A DNA stretch of 7,050 nt from Hyphomicrobiales bacterium (GTDB taxonomy: Bacteria > Pseudomonadota > Alphaproteobacteria > Rhizobiales > Beijerinckiaceae), in assembly GCA_028290085.1 (NCBI GenBank), contig JAQGKN010000520.1, forward strand, positions 1 through 7,050. The letters run 5' to 3'. Under the pieces are notes generated by a model. The model had not been told where the DNA came from. It made no database searches and worked only from the letters and a program-made list of their open reading frames with translations. A program made the translations under genes and the position numbers. Position 1 is the first letter of the stretch; every line of letters starts with the position of its first letter. Of the stretch, positions 1 through 6,187 are shown piece by piece.

Positions 1-1450
<1,450 letters not shown>

Positions 1451-1452
1451 CC

Positions 1453-1470
1453 CCAGCACATCTCTGCTGG
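1453..1470 (+). other. Small hairpin just after the ilvC stop
   Basis: CCAGCA (1453-1458) and TGCTGG (1465-1470) form a perfect 6-bp stem with a 6-base loop, starting three bases after the ilvC stop codon. No T-run follows, so it is probably not a terminator by itself. It could protect the mRNA 3' end or support the true terminator 15 bases downstream. Confidence 0.4.
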
Positions 1471-1484
1471 TGGATGACATCAAG

Positions 1485-1511
1485 CCGGGGCTCAAAAGCC
1501 CCGGTTTTTTT
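1485..1511 (+). terminator. Rho-independent terminator of ilvC
   Basis: A perfect 8-bp GC-rich stem, CCGGGGCT (1485-1492) with AGCCCCGG (1497-1504), has a CAAA tetraloop and is followed by seven T residues (1505-1511). The A residues before the stem could extend it against the T-run. This closes the ilv transcription unit and separates it from the downstream genes. Confidence 0.93.
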
Positions 1512-1757
1512 GCGCCGTTTTTAGCTGTGCGAAAATTGTTACAAATCCGTCTCATGCCTTGGAAAACGATAGCTGTAGCTTTACCATTTAACTCTGATTT
1601 GCTTAATTCATGGAGTATTCGCGTCAGTATGTTAGGTTTTTGGTAAGTATTTATCTCTCGCTGGTTCTTAACATCTCCTTTTTGGGAGGCTGGGGCTTGA
1701 GGCTCCACGTTGCGCGTCAGCAAAAAATGATTTCCCGACGTTTTGGATTTTGGATCA
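1512..1757. other. AT-richer intergenic gap, no gene seen
   Basis: About 245 bases between the ilvC terminator and the first SnoaL-like gene are visibly richer in A and T than the genes on either side. Open frames here are short and resemble no known protein. A small odd-length palindrome, TTGTTACAA, is at 1537-1545, and CGCGTCAG occurs twice (1620-1627 and 1713-1720). A poor -35/-10 pair, CTTGGA at 1558 and TTACCA at 1581, is the best promoter candidate I can see. The gap must contain the promoter of the downstream cluster, since the terminator blocks read-through, but I cannot place it with confidence. Confidence 0.5.
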
Positions 1758-2171
1758 ATGGCCCGCCGCGCCCGTATGATTTCCCTTTTGGATGAACTCG
1801 TCGCTGCGCGCTCGCGAAGGGACTTCGCGGAACTCGACCGTCTCATGTGCGATGACGTGACATACCAGCTGTCCGGCCAGCGCAGGCTCCTGCCTTACGC
1901 CGGCATTTTCGAGGGCAAGGCCGCTGTTCGCCAGGCGCTCGATGCACTCCATGTCGAATTCGTCTTCTCCGACCTTTGCGTCGAGGATGTCATCGTGGAC
2001 AGGGACGCGATGGCTGTTCGCTGGTCGGCCCGCTGGACCGACAGGGGCACCGGCGAATCGGCCCTGCTGCCAGCCTTTGCTCACCTGACCTTTGCTGGCG
2101 AGAGGCTGCAGGGTTGCGCTGATTTCGTCGACACCGCTGCCGCCGCCAAACTCGCGGGATGGCCGTCATGA
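1758..2171 (+). CDS. SnoaL-like / NTF2-fold protein, first of a tandem pair
   Basis: A 137-residue protein of the NTF2-like superfamily (SnoaL-like domain), a cone-shaped fold used by small hydrolases, isomerases and binding proteins of varied function. Visible hallmarks are the N-terminal helices (LLDELVAARSRRDFAELDRLMCDDVTY), the family-typical turn FEGKAAVRQALDALHVEF in the middle, and a C-terminal strand set with the WSARWTDRGTG and FAHLTFAGERL segments. No signal peptide or membrane segment is seen, so it should be cytoplasmic. The start is uncertain: ATG 1758 has only weak GGA triplets upstream, a TTG at 1743 and an ATG at 1776 are alternatives, and the recognisable domain begins after 1776. 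It is the first gene of the five-gene run and overlaps the next gene. The substrate is unknown. Confidence 0.78.
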   Translation: MARRARMISLLDELVAARSRRDFAELDRLMCDDVTYQLSGQRRLLPYAGIFEGKAAVRQALDALHVEFVFSDLCVEDVIVDRDAMAVRWSARWTDRGTGESALLPAFAHLTFAGERLQGCADFVDTAAAAKLAGWPS

Positions 2172-2629
2172 TTACGGGGCACTCCTCAGAACCGGGCGGT
2201 CTGAGCAGGGCAGAAATCGATGCCCTCTTTCTCTCCAACTTCGAGGCATGGCATGCTGGGCGCTACCGCGAGGTCGTGCGCGAGCATTTTCACCCGGAAG
2301 CGCGGCTCATCTATTCGGGAGCGGGGACGTTCCCCCTGTTTTCAGGCACGCATGTCGGGCATGACAGAATCATCGAGGCAACCCGCCGGCTGTTGGAAAC
2401 CTTCGAGGCCATGCGTGCGCATATCCACGATGTCGTCGTAGAGAAAAATCGCGTCAGCGTGCATTCGTCCGTGTGCCTCCGCCATTACGTCTCGCGGCGT
2501 GTTGCCGAAACCGAGATCTGCGATCGCTATGTGCTCGATCGGAGCGGACGGATCGTCGAGTGGGTCGCATATTCGGACACGGGCCTCATGTCACATCTGT
2601 GCGACGGCCTGGATCCCTCCTGGGATTGA
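2168..2629 (+). CDS. SnoaL-like / NTF2-fold protein, second of a tandem pair
   Basis: A 153-residue NTF2-like (SnoaL-type) protein. The domain begins around RAEIDALFLSNFEAWHAGRY, continues through the acidic/aromatic HFHPEARLIYSG segment and the GHDRIIEATRRLLETF helix, and ends with the strands VSVHSSVCLRHYVSRR and ETEICDRYVLDRSGRIVEW. The last of these (D-R-Y-x-L-D-x-x-G-R-I-x-E-W) is typical of the final sheet of SnoaL-like proteins. ATG 2168 overlaps the preceding stop as ATGA and has GGA eight bases upstream; ATG 2159 in the same frame would add three residues. The overlap points to translational coupling and perhaps a heteromeric or functionally paired product with the upstream protein, to which it is only distantly similar by eye. 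It is probably cytoplasmic, and its substrate cannot be predicted. Confidence 0.82.
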   Translation: MITGHSSEPGGLSRAEIDALFLSNFEAWHAGRYREVVREHFHPEARLIYSGAGTFPLFSGTHVGHDRIIEATRRLLETFEAMRAHIHDVVVEKNRVSVHSSVCLRHYVSRRVAETEICDRYVLDRSGRIVEWVAYSDTGLMSHLCDGLDPSWD

Positions 2630-2686
2630 GGAAACCACGTGGCGCACCGCCTGTGATAAGCTGCCCTCGGAGCCCGTATCTGCGCC

Positions 2687-2690
2687 AGGA
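2687..2690 (+). promoter_or_regulatory. Ribosome-binding site of the EEP-family gene
   Basis: AGGA five bases before the ATG at 2696, in an otherwise non-coding 66-base spacer. It supports 2696 as the start, as does the catalytic motif beginning only a few residues in. Confidence 0.65.
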
Positions 2691-2695
2691 CAGAC

Positions 2696-3793
2696 ATGCC
2701 GATCCGCATCGCAACGTTCAACCTCGAGAATCTCTACGCCCGATTCGATTTTGCCGGAAAGGTGAACCGCGAGGACAGGGTGGTTGGCAGCTATGCCATC
2801 ACCGAGAAGCCTGCCTACGAGTCGATCCGGATGAGTTTCGAGGCCGTGGCCTCGGACGATGTGCGCCAATCCACTGCGCTCGCCATTGCAGACACAGGCG
2901 CCGACGTCATCTGCCTGCAGGAGGTCGACAGCCAGCAGGCGCTCGATCTCTTCTACGACCATTATCTCTACCCGGTGCTCCGGCAGAAGTTTGGCCAGGC
3001 CTCCAAGACGTGGAGCGATGCCGAGCGCCGAGCCCGCGATGCCGCTTATTTCTATGATCAGCGCCATGTCATCAGCGGAAACGACACACGCGGTATCGAT
3101 GTCGGGGTGATGGCGAACCGCGCCGTCACGCTGCGGTCGAATGCCGAACTCACCTATGCTTTTCTCGTGAATGCGCCGCTGGATTGGGCCGCTCTCGACG
3201 CGCGCGGCATCAAGCGGACGGACCGGGTACTGCGGCGCGATTGCGTGGCCGCGGAGGCCGATGTCGATGGCGTGCCGCTGACCATCTTCAATTGCCATTT
3301 CAAGTCCATGTCATCGGTCACGCGTGGCGGCGACGGGCGGGCCGAGACGCAACCGCTGCGCCTTGCCGAGGTCTGGGCAGTGCGCAAGCTGATCGAGCAG
3401 AGGTTTGCCGGTCAGGCGCGTGACGCGAACTGGGTGCTCTGCGGGGACTTCAACGATTTCCCCGAAGTGGATGGCGTGAAGACGCGCCACAGCGCACTGG
3501 GGCCGCTGCTCGACGACGGTTTTGCGATCAACGTCATGGAGCGTCGGCTGCCGCTCGACCGCTGGACACATTATTACCCCGAGGGCGATGCCCATGTGCA
3601 GCTGGATTACATCCTGCTGTCGCCCCGGCTTGCTGCCGCCAATCCCGATGTCGTGCCCGATGTGCTGCGCAAGGGAATGCCATACCGGGTGCCGCGTCTC
3701 GAAGGCGCGCCGCGTTATCCGCGCATCGGCTGGGCACGGCCCAAGGCCAGCGACCATTGTCCCGTGGTGATTGCCCTGGAGGTTCCGCGATGA
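2696..3793 (+). CDS. Endonuclease/exonuclease/phosphatase (EEP) family hydrolase
   Basis: A 365-residue metal-dependent phosphodiesterase-fold protein, the superfamily of exonuclease III, DNase I and inositol-polyphosphate or sphingomyelin phosphodiesterases. The catalytic set is complete: N9 in TFNLEN, E76 in CLQEVD, H201 in NCHFKS, D251 and N253 in GDFND, D304 in QLDYIL, and the closing pair D353-H354 in SDHCPV. Substrates are a phosphoester or phosphodiester in nucleic acid, lipid or a small molecule; the sequence does not decide which. The ATG has an AGGA site and places the first motif at its normal distance from the N-terminus. No signal peptide is evident, so it should act in the cytoplasm, unlike secreted DNases of the same fold. 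A 66-base gap separates it from the SnoaL-like pair and 45 bases separate it from phzF, consistent with one operon. An insertion-like stretch around residues 15-50 and a Pro/Arg-rich stretch at 328-350 lie between the motifs. Confidence 0.9.
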   Translation: MPIRIATFNLENLYARFDFAGKVNREDRVVGSYAITEKPAYESIRMSFEAVASDDVRQSTALAIADTGADVICLQEVDSQQALDLFYDHYLYPVLRQKFGQASKTWSDAERRARDAAYFYDQRHVISGNDTRGIDVGVMANRAVTLRSNAELTYAFLVNAPLDWAALDARGIKRTDRVLRRDCVAAEADVDGVPLTIFNCHFKSMSSVTRGGDGRAETQPLRLAEVWAVRKLIEQRFAGQARDANWVLCGDFNDFPEVDGVKTRHSALGPLLDDGFAINVMERRLPLDRWTHYYPEGDAHVQLDYILLSPRLAAANPDVVPDVLRKGMPYRVPRLEGAPRYPRIGWARPKASDHCPVVIALEVPR

Positions 3794-3808
3794 GCACGCC
3801 TTCGTGCT
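3793..3808 (+). other. Hairpin at the end of the EEP gene
   Basis: AGCACG (3793-3798) and CGTGCT (3803-3808) form a perfect 6-bp stem with a CCTT loop, beginning at the last base of the EEP stop codon. No T-run follows. It could stabilise the upstream mRNA segment or cause partial attenuation between the EEP gene and phzF. Confidence 0.4.
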
Positions 3809-3827
3809 ACAGCAGGGCCGGTTGAAC

Positions 3828-3832
3828 AGGGA
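3828..3832 (+). promoter_or_regulatory. Ribosome-binding site of the PhzF-family gene
   Basis: AGGGA six bases before the ATG at 3839, fixing the start of the PhzF-family protein. Confidence 0.7.
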
Positions 3833-3838
3833 CGTTTC

Positions 3839-4750
3839 ATGCGCCGCAAGTTCTATACGCTCAATGTTTTCACCGACCAGGCGCTGGCGGGCAATCCGCT
3901 CGCGGTCGTGCGCGACTGCGAGGGGCTGGATGCCGCGCGCATGCAGCAGATCGCGCGCGAGTTCAATCTGTCGGAGACAGTGTTCGTTCTGCCGCCACGC
4001 GATCCCGTGAACACGGCGCGGTTGCGCATTTTTACGCCGACGCGTGAATTGCCGTTCGCGGGACATCCGACGGTTGGGACCGCCATCCTCATCGGCGAGC
4101 TCGACGCTCCGCATATGCTGGCGCGTGAGGACCTGCTGATCGTGCTGGAGGAGGAGATCGGCGTGGTTACTTGCACCGTGCGCCACATGAAGGGCAGGGC
4201 GGCGCGGGCGAGTTTTACCTTGCCGCGCTTGCCCTACAGCGATGGCGTGCCGGGCGAGCTTGGCGATATCGCGGCCGCGCTGGGGCTCGACGTCGCAGAC
4301 ATTGGTTTTTCCAACCATGTGCCCAGCGTCTTTTCCGCTGGCAATGCTTTCACCTTCGTCCCCGTGGCGTCGATGGAAGCAATGGCGCGGGCGAAGCCCG
4401 ATGCGGGCGCATGGGCCGCAGCTTTCGGCGCGATGGAGCGTCCCGCCGTCTTTCTCTACACCAACGAAGTCGCCCGGACCGGCAGCGACGTTCATGCGCG
4501 TATGTTCGCACCGGGGCAGGGCGTCTATGAAGATCCGGCTACCGGCTCCGCCGTCGCGGCGTTCGCGGGCGTCGTCATGCAATTCGAGGGATTGGGCGAT
4601 GGCTCGCATCTGCTGACAATCGAACAGGGGTTCGAGATGGACCGCCCCAGCCTCATCACGCTCGGGCTGGAGGTCGATAGCGGGCATCTCGTGGAAGGCT
4701 CGGTCGGCGGCTGCGCCGTGATTGTCCAGCGCGGCGAGATCGACCTATGA
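3839..4750 (+). CDS. PhzF family isomerase / phenazine biosynthesis-like protein
   Basis: A 303-residue member of the PhzF family, a two-domain fold related to diaminopimelate epimerase that catalyses acid-base proton shifts or isomerisations; many bacterial members have no known substrate. The N-terminal half has the family opening FYTLNVFTDQALAGNPLAVV (residues 5-24), the likely catalytic glutamate E46 in NLSETVFV, and the FTPTRELPFAGHPTVGTA block (65-82). The C-terminal half has the matching YEDPATGSAVAAFAG block (230-244), which carries the anion-binding turn, and ends with EQGFEMDRPS (262-271). Length and motif order are normal. No phenazine genes are nearby, so a role in phenazine synthesis is unlikely; amino-acid or metabolite isomerisation is more plausible. 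Its stop overlaps the start of the Nudix gene as ATGA, indicating translational coupling of the two products. Confidence 0.93.
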   Translation: MRRKFYTLNVFTDQALAGNPLAVVRDCEGLDAARMQQIAREFNLSETVFVLPPRDPVNTARLRIFTPTRELPFAGHPTVGTAILIGELDAPHMLAREDLLIVLEEEIGVVTCTVRHMKGRAARASFTLPRLPYSDGVPGELGDIAAALGLDVADIGFSNHVPSVFSAGNAFTFVPVASMEAMARAKPDAGAWAAAFGAMERPAVFLYTNEVARTGSDVHARMFAPGQGVYEDPATGSAVAAFAGVVMQFEGLGDGSHLLTIEQGFEMDRPSLITLGLEVDSGHLVEGSVGGCAVIVQRGEIDL

Positions 4751-5454
4751 GTGGCTTCGATATCTGCCGCGTTGCCTCGATCCGCTGCGCCGTGGAGCCC
4801 TATCGCTGGGACTATGCGGAGGCGAAGGACGGCGAAATTCGCGCCCATTGGGCCGAGCTTTCGGTGCGCAAGACGTCCGTCTTCGACGGTCGAGTCATGC
4901 TGATGCATCGTCATTCCATCATGGACGGCGTGCTGCGTGGCGCCTGTTTCGAGACGGCGTTCAGCCGCTTCATGGCGTGGCGCGATTTCGGCTTCGAGGA
5001 TGACAGCGTTCGCAACCTGTTCGGCATGGCGGCTTTGCGTGCGGCCGACGGGGCGTTTCTCGTGGGCGAGATGGGCGGACACACGGCCAGCGCGGGCAAG
5101 GTGTACTTCCCGGCTGGAACGCCCGACCCGAACGATGTCAGTGATGGGCAGCTCGATCTCGCGGGTAGCGTGCTGCGCGAACTGGAGGAGGAAACGGGGC
5201 TGCCGCCGACTGCCGTGACGGTGGTCCCGGGCTGGACGCTGGTGATGGGCGGGCCGCGCATCGCCTGCATGCGCGAGGTCCTGCTCGATGGGGGCGCGGA
5301 CGAGGCTGCCTTCGCGATCAACGAAGCGATTGCGGCGCAGGCGGATCCCGAATTGTCAGCCGTGCATGTCGTGCGCAGCCTCAAAGAGGCGCGGCGCTAC
5401 GACATGCCGGAATTCATGCTGGCCTATCTCGGCCATGCTTTCGAGGGCGGCTGA
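4747..5454 (+). CDS. Nudix hydrolase with modified Nudix box
   Basis: A 235-residue Nudix-superfamily pyrophosphohydrolase; family members cleave nucleoside diphosphates linked to another moiety. The core of the Nudix box is intact: RELEEETGL at residues 144-152 supplies the metal-binding glutamates of RE-U-x-EE-x-GU. The usual upstream G and E of the box are not at standard spacing; instead a loop (AGTPDPNDVSDGQLDL, 123-138) seems to hold about six extra residues after the expected GG/AG turn. The N-terminal 90 residues (with motifs FDGRVMLMHRHSI and FSRFMAWRDFGF) form an extra segment ahead of the catalytic fold, which starts near VRNLFGMAALRAADG. The ATG overlaps the phzF stop as ATGA. The gene ends exactly where a convergent lipoprotein gene ends. 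The substrate is unknown; the coupling suggests it acts with the PhzF-like protein. Confidence 0.9.
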   Translation: MSGFDICRVASIRCAVEPYRWDYAEAKDGEIRAHWAELSVRKTSVFDGRVMLMHRHSIMDGVLRGACFETAFSRFMAWRDFGFEDDSVRNLFGMAALRAADGAFLVGEMGGHTASAGKVYFPAGTPDPNDVSDGQLDLAGSVLRELEEETGLPPTAVTVVPGWTLVMGGPRIACMREVLLDGGADEAAFAINEAIAAQADPELSAVHVVRSLKEARRYDMPEFMLAYLGHAFEGG

Positions 5455-5461
5455 TCAGCCG
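5448..5461. repeat. 14-bp perfect palindrome holding both convergent stop codons
   Basis: CGGCTGATCAGCCG is centred between 5454 and 5455. The TGA of the Nudix gene (plus strand) and the TGA of the lipoprotein gene (minus strand, read as TCA) are adjacent with no spacer. There is no loop or T-run, so it is a poor terminator; it may simply follow from two abutting genes with a shared GG(C)-stop ending. Confidence 0.55.
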
Positions 5462-5796
5462 GGATAGCCGTGGCGGCTCTTGGAGGCGGACACAAGGCTG
5501 CGCGCCTCGCCGTCGCGACCGGCGGCGCAGGCCGAGCGGGCGCTGGAGAGTTCGCCCTGGATGTTCTCGTACACGGACTTGTTGACGTTGCCGGTCTCGG
5601 CATCAGCCTTCAGCACGGCGTCGTAGCGCCCGATGACCGCCGAGCAGCCGCTGCCTTCGGGCATCACGACATGGGGGTAGAGGGAGCGGGTCGCCGCCGG
5701 TTCTGTAACCAGAGCGGTGGGCTGCGAGCCCGCGTTGCAACCGGCGAGCAGCGGAGCGGTCGCGGCGAGGAGGGCGAGTGTGCGGAGAGCGATCAT
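5455..5796 (-). CDS. Small predicted lipoprotein, conserved hypothetical type
   Basis: A 113-residue exported protein. From the ATG at 5796 it begins with a hydrophobic signal sequence and a lipobox LLAGC whose cysteine is residue 20, the site for lipid attachment and signal-peptidase II cleavage; the mature protein should be anchored to a membrane facing the periplasm. The mature part has a low-complexity linker (Thr, Ala, Pro), then a compact domain with C51 and C90, which could form a disulfide. The segments IGRYDAVLKADAETGNVN, ARSACAAGRDGEA and SKSRHGYP resemble, from memory, small Hyphomicrobiales lipoproteins of unknown function. An AAAGGA site lies 11 bases upstream of 5796; the longer frame from 5850 would put a charged stretch in front of the signal and has no ribosome-binding site. 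It is divergent from leuA and convergent with the Nudix gene. No function can be assigned. Confidence 0.75.
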   Translation of the reverse strand: MIALRTLALLAATAPLLAGCNAGSQPTALVTEPAATRSLYPHVVMPEGSGCSAVIGRYDAVLKADAETGNVNKSVYENIQGELSSARSACAAGRDGEARSLVSASKSRHGYPG

Positions 5797-5807
5797 GCGG
5801 TTTCGAA

Positions 5808-5813
5808 TCCTTT
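5808..5813 (-). promoter_or_regulatory. Ribosome-binding site of the lipoprotein gene
   Basis: On the minus strand, AAAGGA sits 11 bases before the ATG at 5796. The spacing is slightly long but it is the only purine-rich site near any candidate start, and it favours 5796 over 5820 and 5850. Confidence 0.5.
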
Positions 5814-5829
5814 GCGGCATTCGCGGCAA

Positions 5830-5859
5830 AGAATCGATGCGCGCCGCCAAGAGGTCAAG
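5830..5859 (-). promoter_or_regulatory. Possible promoter of the lipoprotein gene
   Basis: On the minus strand, CTTGACC (5853-5859) gives a -35 of TTGACC, 5 of 6 to consensus and matching the alphaproteobacterial CTTGAC form. After 17 bases comes GATTCT at 5830-5835, a weak -10. A transcript start near 5823 would fit the ATG at 5796 and would exclude the upstream in-frame start at 5850. Confidence 0.35.
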
Positions 5860-5878
5860 CTAGGCAAGCTACCTTGCC
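5856..5878. repeat. Direct and inverted repeats between divergent promoters
   Basis: CAAGCTA occurs at 5856-5862 and again at 5865-5871, nine bases apart. Overlapping it, GGCAAG (5863-5868) and CTTGCC (5873-5878) form an inverted repeat with a 4-base centre. The block sits between the two candidate -35 boxes facing opposite ways and overlaps both edges, a natural place for a regulator to bind. No named regulator is recognised. Confidence 0.4.
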
Positions 5879-5903
5879 AGCGGCGCCCATCGTCGGTTAT
5901 GAA
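5874..5903 (+). promoter_or_regulatory. Probable promoter of the leuA leader transcript
   Basis: TTGCCA (5874-5879), 5 of 6 to TTGACA, is followed after 18 bases by TATGAA (5898-5903), 4 of 6 to TATAAT. Transcription would start near A5910, giving a leader of about 278 bases before leuA. That is long enough for the leader peptide and hairpins seen downstream. The match is by eye. Confidence 0.45.
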
Positions 5904-5988
5904 AGGTACAGGCCGCAGGGGCCGATATTCAGCCGAGGACGCCGTGGCACAAGACGCCACCCTGAAGACGACCATCGCGGCGGGCCAC

Positions 5989-6072
5989 ATGGCTCCGCTG
6001 ACGCATGCGCTTCTGCCGACCTCGCAGCTTTCCCTGTCGTTCTCCGGGCTGCTTCTCCTTATCCGCCCCTGA
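5989..6072 (+). CDS. Leucine-rich leader peptide of leuA
   Basis: A 27-codon frame from ATG 5989 to TGA 6070-6072 contains nine Leu codons. Four are consecutive near the end (CTG CTT CTC CTT, 6049-6060), followed by Ile-Arg-Pro and stop. A Leu-codon run just before the stop, 115 bases upstream of the leucine biosynthetic gene leuA and followed by strong RNA hairpins, is the classic plan of an amino-acid attenuator peptide. Its job would be to sense charged tRNA-Leu by ribosome stalling, not to act as a protein. The 3' end of the frame is firm; the start is not. A GTG at 5944 in the same frame has GAGGA four bases upstream (5935-5939) and would give 42 codons. The ATG at 5899 would lie in the proposed -10 box. 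Confidence 0.7.
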   Translation: MAPLTHALLPTSQLSLSFSGLLLLIRP

Positions 6073-6187
6073 GCGCCGGCCGGGCTTATAGCCTGGGCAC
6101 TCAGGGGTCGCGACATCGAACCAGCCCATTCACGCCCCGAGCCCAGCACGATCAGCGGTTCCGGGCTGACAGACCAGGATCAAGCCC
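6043..6187 (+). promoter_or_regulatory. Leucine-responsive attenuator region of leuA
   Basis: The RNA of this region can form competing structures. CCCCTGAG (6066-6073), which includes the leader-peptide stop, pairs perfectly with CTCAGGGG (6100-6107). Inside it, 6075-6077 pair with 6096-6098 and 6081-6086 with 6090-6095 around a TAT loop, about 17 pairs in all. CCGGGCT occurs at 6044-6050 (within the first Leu codon of the run), 6080-6086 and 6161-6167. Its complement AGCCC occurs at 6123-6127, 6140-6144 and 6183-6187, the last touching the leuA ATG, so a 6163-6167/6183-6187 hairpin would enclose the ribosome-binding site. No T-run follows any stem, so I infer control by translation or Rho rather than a classical intrinsic terminator. 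Confidence 0.6.
6174..6179 (+). promoter_or_regulatory. Ribosome-binding site of leuA
   Basis: CCAGGA ends eight bases before the ATG at 6188 and supports that start over the internal ATG at 6224. It lies in the loop of a possible GGGCT/AGCCC hairpin (6163-6167 with 6183-6187), and CCTGG at 6092-6096 could also pair with it, so its exposure may be controlled. Confidence 0.65.

Noticed and set aside
2635..2642. Palindrome CCACGTGG in the spacer before the EEP gene
   Set aside because: Eight bases is within chance expectation for GC-rich DNA and no promoter element is positioned around it.
3311..4687. A 458-codon open frame on the minus strand opposite the EEP and phzF genes
   Set aside because: It is rich in His, Arg and Gln as expected of a shadow frame, runs antisense to two genes with complete catalytic motifs, and has no recognisable domain.
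3839..4750. A phenazine biosynthesis gene, as the family name would suggest
   Set aside because: No other phz genes are present in the window, and most PhzF-family proteins outside phenazine clusters have different or unknown roles.
5470..6072. A 200-codon plus-strand frame starting inside the lipoprotein gene
   Set aside because: Its first part is antisense to the lipoprotein and shows no protein-like character. Only its last 27 to 42 codons, the Leu-rich leader, are kept as a feature.
6163..6187. Classical intrinsic terminator in front of leuA
   Set aside because: The candidate stems are short and none is followed by a T-run, so I describe a regulatory structure rather than a terminator.
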